Shown here piece by piece: positions 34,144-45,046 of a stretch of DNA of 64,000 nucleotides; position 1 is the stretch's first letter, and every line of letters begins with the position of its first letter. The stretch spans positions 11,425,666-11,489,665 of the forward strand of contig OX393569.1 of the NCBI GenBank assembly GCA_947652115.1. Direction: 5' to 3'. The position numbers and the translations under genes are program-made. The DNA comes from Blastomussa wellsi (taxonomy: Eukaryota; Cnidaria; Anthozoa; Scleractinia; Plerogyridae). The notes beneath the pieces were generated by a model. It was not told where the DNA came from. It worked only from the letters and a program-made list of their open reading frames with translations, and made no database searches.

Positions 34144-34450
34144 CATTTCACCTGTACCTCAGCCAATGCCATCTACTGCATAACTTGCACTCTTTGCAAA
34201 AAGTTGTACATCGGCGAAACAGGGAGACGACTTGGCGACCGATTCCGAGAACACCTTCGTGATGTAGAGAAAGACGACAAAAATGCATCGAAACCGGTCG
34301 CGAGACACTTCAATCTCCCAAATCATTCTAAGCAACATATGGCAGTCTGCGGCCTTTCCGGAAAGCCGTAAAACTCTAGAACAAAAGTTTATTTTTCAAA
34401 TTGGCACTCTTAATCCTCACGGTATCAACGAACGCTTTTCATTCAACTAA
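34144..34450 (+). pseudogene. Penelope GIY-YIG fragment, inverted half
   Basis: Plus-strand reading gives FTCTSANAIYCITCTLCKKL and LYIGETGRRLGDRFREHLRD, followed by NLPNHSKQHMAVCGLS, then a frame break. It is the same family as the minus-strand copy at 32260-32769 with a few substitutions. The N-terminal RT half is missing, so this is a 5'-truncated copy joined head to head. Confidence 0.85.
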
Positions 34451-34540
34451 TTTATTCTGTTGTTTTCACGTTACCAGGCACCAGCCAATAGCGAAGCTCC
34501 ATCATTCTGTATATAAAAAGCACACGACCCACAATTCCTT

Positions 34541-34588
34541 GATTCGCTCCGACGAAGGGCTAATGCTCGAAACGTCAGCAATTGAATC
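34541..34588 (+). ncRNA. Hammerhead ribozyme-like motif, Penelope family 1
   Basis: Stem I GATTC-GCT / AGC-AATT-GAATC, core CCGACGA, stem II GGGC-TAAT-GCTC, GAAA, then CGTC. The very short stem III (ACGT, self-complementary) fits the minimal hammerheads of Penelope elements, which pair as dimers. Core position U4 is C. Confidence 0.65.
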
Positions 34589-34659
34589 TCTTTACGGTGG
34601 CCAATTGACATTATCAACTCAATTGATAAAACCAAATTATATTGTTATACTTCCCACTG

Positions 34660-34660
34660 A

Positions 34661-34692
<32 letters not shown>

Positions 34693-35580
34693 TCTCTAAG
34701 ATAAAGGGGAGTTCCAAACGTGGAATGATGGAATGATTACAACCAGCCCAACGTGCAAGTTTTGGAACATGATCATGCAAATGGAACTCAAAGTTCTGGC
34801 ATTTGTGAAAGCACATCGTGAAAACAACTTCTCTCTGTATGTAGAAGTCTTGGAATCCGTTGTTCCCTGGTCCTTTTGCCTTGATCACACTAATTATGCG
34901 AGGTGGCTTCCTATTCACATTAGAGCTATGAAGTGCTTACCAGGCCCAGTTCAAGAAAGCCTAAAAAAATGCTGGGTGATTTCTAAGTCATCGAATACTT
35001 TTTCAAGCATCCCAATCGACCAGGCACACGTGCAAAATAACGCAAGCGTGAAAAGATCAGGTGGAGCCGGAGGACTAACGGAAAGTCCTGTCGCGTTTAG
35101 AAGATGGATTTCCGGAACAGAAACCGCTAGAGTGTTGCGAGAGTTCGAAAGTCAGTTAAAAAGTGATGGAAATGTTGATGAAAAGAACGAACACCACGAA
35201 CAAGGGCTTTCTACACAGAAAACCTATCAAAGTCATGTCAAGAATCTTATAAGTACAATTTCAGAAATGGGAAACCCTTTTAAGGATGACTGCCCTGAAT
35301 TACTTGCTTTGACACACGCAATTGCGCAGATGCCTCTTTCGTGGATACTGTGCATAAAGTCCAGGAAATTGGATTACGCCAGTACAAGAATTTTGCAAAA
35401 GACGTCATCGATGAACAGACTGTGTCAATTCATGATACGATTTCAAAGAATACCTTGCCGGTGTTCAAGCGCCACCAGCTAAAGCAAATCTCCAAAGCTT
35501 CGTTAAAGTTGACAGCGGTAACAAGTGACCGTTACCTCCTTAGTCGTTTATATATTGCCAGCCAACAGAGTAGTATATGA
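34660..35580 (+). pseudogene. Multi-copy metazoan gene, 3' part
   Basis: Continuation of the gene broken by the Penelope insertion. The long frame 34733-35482 reads MELKVLAFVKAHRENNFSLY, PWSFCLDHTNYARWLPIHIR and FSSIPIDQAHVQNNASVKRS with GGAGGLTESPVAFRRWIS; a second frame, 35341-35580, carries the end (VSIHDTISKNTLPVFKRH). The LDHTNYARW and IPIDQAH..NNA blocks are characteristic of a repeated, uncharacterised cnidarian protein type. They contain Asp/His residues that could be catalytic, but this is speculation. Frameshift near 35341; no splice sites needed. Confidence 0.65.
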
Positions 35581-35718
35581 ATTGAGGTTTTCAGCACAGC
35601 GCCTCTATTAACAACAACCCACCCACACAGTCCCTACTTTTTAAAAAACTTGCAATTCAGAGTCAATTCAGAAAAAGTTATGAAGCGTATCAATTACGAG
35701 AAAAGTCACGATACAACG

Positions 35719-38700
35719 CTATTGTTCCACATATCCATAAGTTCTAGTTTCAATTCCATTTTCCATCAAATATCTTTTATCATCATAACAACTCAGAGAT
35801 TTCTTTTGAATGTAATAACTAGAGATATTATGTAATTTACTCCTTATTAATCTCATTTTATGATACATTTGATTTTCTCCAAATAGAGTATCCTTATAAT
35901 GATTAATTTTAATTGGTTTTTTAATTACTCCTCTCTTTATTCCCTTTGCTTCCACCTTCTTTTATATATGAGTATGTTTTAGATTTTAAACCACAGAATT
36001 CTCTTATTGGTATACCACCACATTCATCTTTTTTTTATTTTACCAATTACTTTCTTATTTTCCTTAAAGAAATACTTACTATCTTGTGAGTGTAATGTCG
36101 TTAATTATTCATGAGTCTATCACATGTAAACTTAGGTCACGTGATCAGGGAGTGAAATTAGAGAATGAGTTGAACATGCAAGCATGGCGTTGTGTTTCGT
36201 TTAACTCCGTAGAAAACACTCCCACACTCAGCCATTCGGTCACGATAGCACAGTGAGTAATCTGAATTGTCAAATTTATCTTTATCTTCCCACAGGTCTT
36301 CGTAAATATCATGTGTCTTTATATTATAACATAGTGTATCAGTATCTGTAAATAATAACTTCACTTTATCTTGTGAATACTTTTTCAAAAAATAATTATA
36401 ATGAAAATCGTACATCAAAGTTTTACTCAAGTCCAAAATACTCATTCCAACATATGATGGTTTATTTAACATTAAAGATTCTTTTATTCTCTTAATTATA
36501 ACCATATTATCATTCACAATATTACATCTCTTGAATGTTGGCTTTTTGATATACTTGAGTAACATATTCTTATCACATATTATCTTTGCGTCACACCTCT
36601 TTCCAAAAAAAAAAAAAAAAAGTCTTTTTTAAATGCATTCTTAGCTTGTGTTCTCATACGAGTATTAAACATAATATAATCTTTCATCCAATCTGATTCT
36701 TTAAATTTATAGTGTAATACATACTTCTCTCTACTTCTAAGAGTAGTTAATTTATTTAAACTGGAAGTTTTCAAATCATATTTTTCACAAATTTTTTTCT
36801 GGTACTCACTTACCATATCTGAAGATACTGGGATTTTTTCTGAGGCAAGAGGATAGCCATTATGTAGAGTATGTAATTCTTTTGGGTATTCTAAATCACA
36901 TTCGATAAAATAACGAGTTGTATTGTCATTTATATCTTCATGATTATTTAATTTATTATATAACTCATCAACCCCCTTTTTTCTTACCCACTTAAAATCT
37001 CCAGTTGGCAATTTATTACACATGGCCCATCCATACAAATTATTTGCATCTAAATAAATAATATGACTTTCTTCTTCCTTAGGATCATAATCACTCAAAT
37101 ACCTATTATTAGCCTTTGAATACCTAGTTGAAATGTATAGATATACCGCCGCATAATCCCTTTTGAACCATGTGACTCATATTAATAACTAAATCTAACT
37201 GTACACGAGTCATTTTTAACATTGCATCCCAAGCTAAACCAGGAGCAGAAAAATAATTTACAGGATCGAGGCCATATTCTTTTAAACATACTTTTCTAAA
37301 ATTTTCAAAAACATCACTCAGCAATAAAACATCACACTTTAAATATAAATCGTGATATTCACCCATATTTTTACATCCATTTCTCTGAAAACTTTCAATG
37401 CATGTTCATGATCTTTTTCTGAGAGTTCTTCTTCATTTAAGCGATTATAAAATTCTTCTCTCGATGGAAATTTCTCATTTTCAAACCTCGAGAAATCATC
37501 AAAATAGTCATAAGGATAAATACCCTTTTTCTTTATAAGATTAATTTTATCTTTTTTAATATCTAAAAATTCATTAACAAAATATTTATACTGATTATCT
37601 TCTAAATTTCCAGCTAACCTATCGAGAGATGAAGCCATAAATTGCATTGAATCAATGAATACAATTTCTTTCATCATTATTGACAGGTACTTTTCTGAGT
37701 TAGTTGGAATTATATAATTTTTTTTCTCCAAATTTACCATTTTCTTGTATTATAAAATGACCGTCATAACCTCTGAGGTTATGAAAGACAACCGGAACTT
37801 TAGTACTCATTCTGAGGTTAAGATTACAAAATTTATGAGCAGCACCACAAAATTTTCCAGTTACATGATCATGATCTCTAACTTTCATATTTTCCTCATT
37901 AAAGCTCTTATTACAAATCCAACATGAATCTGCTTTTTTAAATTCATTTTCTTCTTCTTGACTCAGATTCATTGGCTTATTAAATTATTCTTTAGTTTTT
38001 CTCTGAATTTCTTAATTTTCTTTCAAAATATCAAATTTATAACCAGCATTTTCACCTTGATAGTAATTAAATTCCTTAGTATACCTTTCATCCAGAGAAC
38101 AAACAACTTTATACCTATATGAACAAATTTTATGATTTTGATATCTGTCGGTATCAGAGCCGCTTTCATCTTTAATATCTTCTTGTAAATCTTTTTTCAG
38201 TAAAGATTCAAAATCAGCGTCAATTACAAAAGGATTTTCTATTTGTTTATAATAACTTCTAAATTGGACTTTCCACCAAGGTGCAGGCATTTTTACAGAC
38301 TGCTTACCATTAACAACCATACATTCCTCCATATGTTTATCTCTTAGTTTATTATTGGAAAAATGTTGTAAGCAATACAGACAAATGTGTTTTTTATTCT
38401 TATTTTTTGATAGAGAAGAAAAATGCATTTTATCAACATCTTTAATATACAAGTAATGATTATTGCCATCATCATTATCAATGAGTAATAAATTCATTGC
38501 TTGTATATCCTTCCTATTAGAGATATACAGGGTAAATAATTTTTCATTTTCGAATATATTAATTCTTATATTATTCATTTTTTCAATCTTAACAACTTTT
38601 TCAACACTTACCGGAAATTCGATTCCATCATAATCCAGATCAATAGGTTTATCATCTTGGGTAAAATATTTTTTTATATTTACTTACCCTCTGTGGATTC

Positions 38701-39488
38701 TTACTAATTTCATCTTTATGAATATGAAAAAGGTGACAATATAAGAAACATCTTTGGTCTTCATTCTTTATATTTATCAACCCCTTATCCATTAACTTCA
38801 CAGGAGTTTCAAAATAAGAAGAAGCCTGAAGTGGGACATACCATTTTTTATAACATCAATTGTCCACCCACTTTTCATTGTAACGTAATTAGCAATTTTC
38901 TCTGAAATTTCATTTAGAGTTTTTTCTAATACATCATCTATCTGATCTTCGCGGAGAATAATGTGAATATCAGATTCTATTTCTTTTGTGATATAATCTT
39001 CTCTATTTTCATTTTCATTTTTAAAAATTATAGTAAGAGATCTATTGAATTTAATACTACCAAATTCTTTTAAGACGTCTCTTATTTTTTTATATCATGT
39101 AATCTAATTTTTAACTCTGAAAGAAGTTAATTCTTATCTTTAATATCAGTAGAAAATACTTTTATGTTACCTTCAATTGCACTCTCAGTTAATTTAATAT
39201 TTCTTGGTTGTTGTATCAATTCAGTATTCACACATGGTTCTTCCTTTTGGGTTTATTCCTACTTCCTGGTGGGCGACCTCTCATTTTACCAGTCTGCTTC
39301 AACTGAATAATTTTAATATTACGTTCTTCTATAACTTTTTTTATCTTTTTATCTCGTTTCTTTAAAATTCTATCCTGAACTAACTTATCTTTCTTGGTTG
39401 TGTTAAGAGTTTCTTTTAACTTATTAATTTTATTATTTCTAGTTTCTAATTTCTTTTCAAGCTTATTAATTCCACTCTTTCTTTTCAA
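35719..39488 (-). pseudogene. Protein-primed family B DNA polymerase, Maverick/Polinton type
   Basis: A single decayed gene spread over at least eight minus-strand frames. In order: Lys-rich coiled coil with an AT-hook-like MRGRPPGSRNKPKRK (39488-39228); a region ending in GLINIKNEDQRCFLYCHLFH (about 38750); a C2H2 finger (CLYCLQHFSNNKLRDKHMEEC) and exonuclease-I-like ENPFVIDADFES (38578-38012); a Cys/His endonuclease-like segment with VRDHDHVTGKF and exo-II-like HNLRGYDGHFI (37972-37700); YLKCDVLLLSDVFENFRK (37366-37124); palm motif A variant YLDANNLYGWAM (37098-36580); motif C LLFTDTDTLCY (36565-36158); and a C-terminal block, ending YLMENGIETRTYGY (35955-35719). This order fits protein-primed polymerases of Mavericks/Polintons and related DNA viruses. 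A 17-A run at about 36605 marks one break. No integrase, capsid or TIR is seen. Inactive. Confidence 0.85.
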
Positions 39489-39655
39489 TCTATTTATTTC
39501 TCTGGTTTGATTTTTGATGATTTTCTCCTTTTTACTGCCTTTTTTTTAATTTTTCCATTCTATTATTCATCTCATTTTGAAATGCAAAAAAATTGTTGTT
39601 GCAAATGTTCCATTATATAATAGGGTTAGAAAAAAATTTCACACAAACGTAATAA

Positions 39656-39690
39656 AGCCGCATTATAACCCGATAAGTTATAATGCGGCT
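39656..39690. other. Perfect 14-bp stem-loop in the AT-rich island
   Basis: AGCCGCATTATAAC, loop CCGATAA, GTTATAATGCGGCT: a perfect 14-bp stem with a 7-base loop. It lies about 90 bases past the stop of the small minus frame at 39777-40049 and before the polymerase gene. Position suits a transcript-end hairpin, but this is inference. Confidence 0.5.
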
Positions 39691-39776
39691 AAATGTATAG
39701 AGTATAAACAAATTTATCACTTGTATTTTTGAAACGTTTCAATAATATTTAGAAGTAGAGAGAAGTATGTATTTCA

Positions 39777-40049
39777 CTATAAAAATTTAGAATTATATTT
39801 ATCGTTAACATTAAGTTTATCTTTAATATTTCTTTCACAGTTAATTATTAATCTTAGGTCTTTAAAATCTATTGTAGATTTCTTCATTATTTTTTTAACT
39901 AAATTCTCAATTATATCATCTAAATCAGGGCATTCATTTTTCAAAAAAGGCCTGATACAAGCAACTTTTAAATTTTCGACGTCGTCTTTAGGTTTTACGT
40001 TATTTACAACTTCTTCTGGAGACGATACTTCAAATCTGATGAATAACAA
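39777..40049 (-). CDS. Small hypothetical ORF upstream of the polymerase
   Basis: A 90-codon minus-strand frame, highly charged (Lys, Asp, Glu, Asn), with PEEVVNNVKPKDDVENLKVA and CPDLDDIIENLVKKIMKKS. No recognised domain. It has the same strand and the same AT-rich composition as the polymerase remnant and is separated from it by a perfect hairpin. It may be an accessory gene of the same element, or an N-terminal exon-like part of it. The start is uncertain because the next upstream frame is also open for some codons. Confidence 0.4.
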   Translation of the reverse strand: MLFIRFEVSSPEEVVNNVKPKDDVENLKVACIRPFLKNECPDLDDIIENLVKKIMKKSTIDFKDLRLIINCERNIKDKLNVNDKYNSKFL

Positions 40050-40166
40050 TCTGATTCTTCTGAGGAGCTTTCTCCTAATTCTTCGAGTCCTTTTTTTTAC
40101 AAAATATTTAGAATTTATCCTATATTATAGTATTAGAAAAAAAATTCAAATTTCCGTATATATACA

Positions 40167-40358
40167 TTAATTTTTGAGATAACAATTTTCAGGAAAAGTA
40201 GTGATATAAACTAATTTACCATTTTCATCTTTTCTGAGTGTTTCATTGAATTTAGCTATTCTAGGTTTACAAATTTTCAGCTTTTATAAGTTTTTAAAGC
40301 CATCATTATTTTCTTCTTTACTTGCATTTTTCTCTTTGAAAGGATTCATTTCTGCCAT
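40167..40358 (-). pseudogene. Small hypothetical ORF with one in-frame stop
   Basis: From an ATG at 40358 the minus frame reads MAEMNPFKEKNASKEENNDG, then one TAA, then KICKPRIAKFNETLRKDENG and a normal stop at 40167, about 63 codons. Coherent coding on both sides of the stop suggests a recently broken small gene. It is part of the same-strand, AT-rich series with the polymerase. No family recognised. Confidence 0.35.
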
Positions 40359-40409
40359 TAATTACTATATAATATTAGCTAAGAAAAATATTTTAAGATT
40401 TCAGCACAA

Positions 40410-40615
40410 CTATATAATATATATTTTTTCCAAACATTTATGACTCTTATTCCTCCCAGAGAATAAACGTCCACAGCCATCACACTTAACTTTCTCACTT
40501 GAAAAATAATTTACTATCTCCAAAACAACTTTATCATAATCACCACTCAGATAAAGGCGCATGCTCCATCAAAACCACAATCATCTTCGCACATCAGACA
40601 TACATCCACTTATGG
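40410..40615 (-). pseudogene. Small Cys-rich (zinc-ribbon-like) ORF remnant
   Basis: Minus-strand reading gives VCLMCEDDCGFDGACAF, then after a one-base shift LSGDYDKVVLEIVNYFSSEK and VKCDGCGRLFSGRNKSHKCL, ending at a TAG (40412-40410). Two Cys clusters (C..C....C and C..CG.......H.C) could bind zinc. Shorter than the open-frame cut-off, so easily missed. Same strand as the polymerase island. No family assigned. Confidence 0.4.
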
Positions 40616-42344
40616 AAACAATGAAAACGTGCTTCAAGAGCGTTTTAAAAGGTTTTGCTTTTCAATTAGTTCAATAAAAAAAGTTATGTTCATTGTGAGC
40701 CTTTATTTTAGTCCACAGTTCAATTCAAAAAGATGCTTTGTTTACAACATGGACATATCAATTAGCCACTATATTTCTTGTTGACGAAATCATATCTCGG
40801 GTTCCAGTGATCATAGGAACTAGTTTTGAAATGCTCTGGTTTAAAGAATGAAAACCAAGGTCTGCATTATTGGGCGAAATGTGCAAGTTCTTAGAATGTT
40901 CAGCCTACTTTCACAAGTTCATTCATACACCTTTAACCAAAGGAGTAAACAAAACAATACATATTCAACTCTCCAGTCCAAGGTCGCTTAATGAAGCTAT
41001 TGTCCTTCTTTTTTGAAATTGGTAAAATGTCTTTCTTGTAAGTATTGCACCTTTTTTCAAGTCAAGAGAACCGAATGAAACTGATCACTACTCGGCATGA
41101 CTTTTGTTTTCCCCGAAAATGATACCCAGAGGAATAAACTGAGACTTCAGGGTAAAAATGCCAGCAGCCTCTCCCATTTCTCAATGACACACCTAAATCA
41201 AGGTGAAGTTGTAATGAATACAGTATCTCATCAAATACCGCATCAAAATTTCATACCCAAAAAAATATAAGACTTAAATACCTCAATACAGATTTATTCA
41301 ATTAAAAAAGACTCATCATTTTGCACATTGCTGAAAATTCGAATGAATATTTTTCTGATCCACTGGGTTCCAGAGATCATAGGAACTAGTCTTGAAATCT
41401 CATTTTAAAGCTCTTCAAATGCTCTTTTTGTAGATGAAGTACTTTGCCACTAACAAAGCCAAGATAAGAGCTTGATGATGTTTAAGTAAGTTAACAGGTC
41501 CATATAAAAGAATTGAGTCAGTTAAATGAATTTTTTGCCAGTGATTTCTGACCACCAATCAAAAAATTCGCTCCAGAAGATGATTGCATGACAACATTTT
41601 AAAAACGTGCTCGATTGTATGCCTCTCTTTTTGAGTTATTTTTTTCATAGTCTTAATCAGAATAAGGATACTATGGATCGATAACAAATGAAATTGCGAC
41701 TTGTATGCATCGTTTAATTTTGTATCAATATTTATTTCGGATTCAAGGGACGGCCATCTTTATTTTCGTATAAACTTGGCCTTTTGGGCGGTGTTGGCAT
41801 AATGTCTCTATTTCCAGCACTCGGTGTTTATGTAGCTCTGGCGTAGAACGTTGTGTGTGGGTATTAAGCGGAAAACTGTTCGGAAATTTTCATGGTGGTG
41901 AAGAAGGTACGAGGATGTGAAGTTTTACATGCTGCGAGCAGTCTGTTTTGGCGGCTTTGGGTTGAGGGATTGTTTTTTGATCGTGGTTAGTTGTGAATAA
42001 GAGCCATGTTGAATTTTAAATGTTTCTGACTGAAGTAACGATAGCTTTGATTTTGGTTAAAATTGAAGTTGCGGATGTGCACAGCTTCCTATTTCTCGGA
42101 GATGAGTTGTTTGAAATCTGTAGAGCTGAGGGATCAGGCATGATCAGAGCCTTTGCTTCAGCATAGTAGATGTCATACGGCATTTAAGAATTTGAAGTAA
42201 AGGAGGCCACATACTCAAGAACGCAGGGTATAGTAATTCCGGAAAAACAGCTTTCATCGCAGACGTACCAGCTCTGGTAAATATTTCACGAACCGTTCGT
42301 TATTAAATATGCAAAAGATCTAGAAAGGAGCAGACTAGCAACAA
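40616..42344. other. No gene recognised; internal repeat pair
   Basis: A segment near 40799-40840 (GGGTTCCAGTGATCATAGGA, ACTAGTTTTGAAAT) recurs at 41364-41405 (GGTTCCAGAGATCATAGGAA, ACTAGTCTTGAAAT), suggesting an old internal duplication. No coding signal. Confidence 0.5.
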
Positions 42345-42373
42345 TTTTTATAAAAATAACGACACATTTGAAA

Positions 42374-42428
42374 CTACGTTTGCAAGACATGTTTCGGTCG
42401 TTCAACAACCATCTTCAGTTGAAAGTAG
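42374..42428 (-). ncRNA. Hammerhead ribozyme, Penelope family 2
   Basis: Minus strand, 55 nt: stem I CTAC / GTAG and CAA / TTG with an internal loop, core CTGAAGA (fits CUGANGA), stem II GGTTG-TTGAA-CGACC, GAAA, then CATGTC. Stem III is two base pairs with a self-complementary ACATGT, so it should work best as a dimer. All consensus core bases are present. It lies past the 3' end of the element's ORF. Confidence 0.75.
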
Positions 42429-42558
42429 AATTAATTTGAAGTTACATTTGAATTTATAATATAATGCTAAACAAAGATAACTAACAAGTGTGAAATAAAT
42501 TGGGAACCTAACAAAATAGCCAAAAGTAACAAAAGAATGTACAATAGTAACATGCTGA

Positions 42559-44121
42559 TTAGAACGAGAGAGTTAAATTAACATGGTATAATTGCTTGTT
42601 TAAAGAAGGTTGCTCCCAGGAGATATGTAACGCTTCTTTTATCTTGACCTGGAATTTTGTGGTCACATGGTCTATAACTTTAAAACATTCAGTAGAGCAA
42701 GATTTGTGGCATGCCTCAGATTGTTGAAGGTGTTGAAAGATATGTGAAGTCCTGTCCCTGTTTAGGTGTTCGCGAATGCGTGTCGAGAGGTGTCGGCTAG
42801 TTTCGCCGACATAGCAAGAATTACAGCTTGCACAGGTAAACTTGTAGACCACATTCGAACGAAGGTCAACAGGCACAGGGTCCTTCACACTAAACATGTT
42901 ACGAATCTTAAAGGAACAAAAGGCTAGCTTAATATCAAGATTGTTACAATAACGTTTAACTAGTTTACGTAATCTGTTTTGTGCTACAATAGAGAAGGGC
43001 CCAACATAAGGTAATTTGAAAAAATGTGTAGAATCAGAGGGAGGACTAGCAGATATGTTCGAAAGGGTCTGGGTTTTAGTAATATACTGCCTAATGACCC
43101 TCTCAACGATATGACTGGGGAAAAGGTTTTTACGTAAGATTAATAGCAATTTCTTGATGTCCTCATGAAAACCTACCCACGTGTTGTTGATCTTGTATGT
43201 TCTATCAACTAGGGTCCTGATTAAGCCAAGTTTGTAAGAGAATGGGGTAAAACTAAAATAATTAGTTAATAGACCGGTGAAAGTTTTCTTACGATAGACC
43301 CTGGTAACAGGAGACTGAGGTTGACTGTTGTCAATCAGGACATCCAAAAAGGGGATTTTTTTATCCATCTCTTTTTCCATGGTGAAGCGTATGTTGGGAT
43401 GTCTGTCGTTGATGTAGTCAAAAAACAAAGTAGCGTCATGTTCAGTGTCAAATAGACAGAAAGTATCGTCAACATAACGTTGATAAAATAAAATACTGGA
43501 GGCCTTATAGTTTTCCAACTAAATCCTTTCATGGTGACCCATGAAAAGATTAGCCAACACCGGAGGAAGGGGCGAGCCCATTGCCACCCCGTCAATCTGA
43601 TCAAAAAACGAACCCTTAAACAAGAAATGTGTTTGAGCAGTGGCAAAATTAAAAAGATTTCTGAGTTCAGTTGTCGTTAGCTGGAGATCAGGGTTGCCCT
43701 TGGAGATGTAGTCAACCGCCAGGTTGATACACTCCTCCAAGGGTATGTTTGTAAACAAACTTTCCACATCAAAGGAAACCATGAACTTTCCCGATAAAAG
43801 CAATTCATTGATTTCACGAACAAAAGTAAAAGTGTCTAAAGCACAATGTTCAGATGGGATGTGAGGTTCCAAAAGAAAGCATAAATACTTAGCCAGCTCA
43901 TAGTTGTATGTTCCAATTGAAGAAACTACAGGACGGAACGGAGGTATTGAGTTCGGCTCACGAGCCTTATGCATCTTCGGAAGGCCGTAGATTCGAGCAG
44001 GTTGGGAGCCAGAGGGATAGATTTTGTTATAAACACAGCGATCCAGATGGCCATTCTTTAGAAGCTTCCTGAGGAAACGTTGTAGTCTACCTTCTCTTAA
44101 CAAGGTGGGGTCTTCCTTGGT
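42559..44121 (-). pseudogene. Penelope-like RT plus GIY-YIG, one premature stop
   Basis: Nearly intact. RT blocks in order: RPVVSSIGTYNYELAKYL, palm motif A FMVSFDVESLFTNIPLEE, motif B DQIDGVAMGSPLPPVLANLF, motif C RYVDDTFCLF with both catalytic Asp, and KKIPFLDVLIDN. The C-terminal GIY-YIG domain is VVYKFTCASCNSCYVGETSR with HLSTRIREHLNRDR. The sole break I see is one in-frame TAG at 43519-43521, between motifs B and C. The N-terminal start is lost in the 200-N gap. In function this enzyme would nick the target and copy the element's RNA into it. Confidence 0.85.
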
Positions 44122-44321
44122 NNNNNNNNNNNNNNNNNNNNNNNNNNNNNNNNNNNNNNNNNNNNNNNNNNNNNNNNNNNNNNNNNNNNNNNNNNNNNNN
44201 NNNNNNNNNNNNNNNNNNNNNNNNNNNNNNNNNNNNNNNNNNNNNNNNNNNNNNNNNNNNNNNNNNNNNNNNNNNNNNNNNNNNNNNNNNNNNNNNNNNN
44301 NNNNNNNNNNNNNNNNNNNNN
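44122..44321. other. Assembly gap (200 N)
   Basis: Exactly 200 N. It falls at the centre of an inverted Penelope pair, where long palindromes often defeat assembly, so real length and content are unknown. Confidence 0.98.
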
Positions 44322-44835
44322 CCAGACCCTTTCGAACATATCTGCTAGTCCTCCCTCTGATTCTACACATTTTTTCAAATTACCTTATGTTGGGCCCTTC
44401 TCTATTGTAGCACAAAACAGATTACGTAAACTAGTTAAACGTTATTGTAACAATCTTGATATTAAGCTAGCCTTTTGTTCCTTTAAGATTCGTAACATGT
44501 TTAGTGTGAAGGACCCTGTGCCTGTTGACCTTCGTTCGAATGTGGTCTACAAGTTTACCTGTGCAAGCTGTAATTCTTGCTATGTCGGCGAAACTAGCCG
44601 ACACCTCTCGACACACATTCGCGAACACCTAAACAGGGACAGGACCTCACATATCTTTCAACACCTTCAACAATCTGAGGCATGCCACAAATCTTGCTCT
44701 ACTGAATGTTTTAAAGTTATAGACCATGCAACCACAAAATTCCAGGTCAAGATAAAAGAAGCGTTACATATCTCCTGGGAGCAACCTTCTTTAAACAAGC
44801 AATTATACCATGTTAATTTAACTCTCTCGTTCTAA
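44322..44835 (+). pseudogene. Penelope family 2 GIY-YIG, inverted half
   Basis: Plus-strand frame open from the gap to 44835: FFKLPYVGPFSIVAQNRLRK, FKIRNMFSVKDPVPVDLRSN, VVYKFTCASCNSCYVGETSR. It matches the minus-strand copy almost residue for residue (for example STHIREH here, STRIREH there). The RT part is missing or lies in the gap. Followed at 44966 by the same hammerhead. Confidence 0.85.
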
Positions 44836-44965
44836 TCAGCATGTTACTATTGTACATTCTTTTGTTACTTTTGGCTATTTTGTTAGGTTCCCAATTTATT
44901 TCACACTTGTTAGTTATCTTTGTTTAGCATTATATTATAAATTCAAATGTAACTTCAAATTAATT

Positions 44966-45020
44966 CTACTTTCAACTGAAGATGGTTGTTGAACGACCGA
45001 AACATGTCTTGCAAACGTAG
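44966..45020 (+). ncRNA. Hammerhead ribozyme, Penelope family 2
   Basis: Same 55-nt motif as 42374-42428 on the opposite strand: CTAC..CAA, CTGAAGA, GGTTG-TTGAA-CGACC, GAAA, CATGTC, TTG..GTAG. Core intact. Confidence 0.75.
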
Positions 45021-45046
45021 TTTCAAATGTGTCGTTATTTTTATAT

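Larger units (their letters stand above)
32069..34641. mobile_element. Penelope-like element, head-to-head inverted copy
   Basis: A minus-strand copy (32069-34143) is joined at about 34143 to a 5'-truncated plus-strand copy (34144-34641), so both 3' ends face outward. Both outer ends carry the same terminal sequence (GATAAAACCAAATTATA in outward reading) and a hammerhead-like motif. The insertion splits the multi-copy gene remnant at 29975-35580. Confidence 0.8.
42345..45046. mobile_element. Penelope-like element, family 2, head-to-head copies
   Basis: A minus-strand copy (42345-44121) and a 5'-truncated plus-strand copy (44322-45046) face each other across a 200-N gap. Both outer ends share GTTTCAAATGTGTCGTTATT and an intact hammerhead. 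Flanks show AAATATGCAAAA near 42304 and again near 45048, possibly a target-site duplication. Confidence 0.8.
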
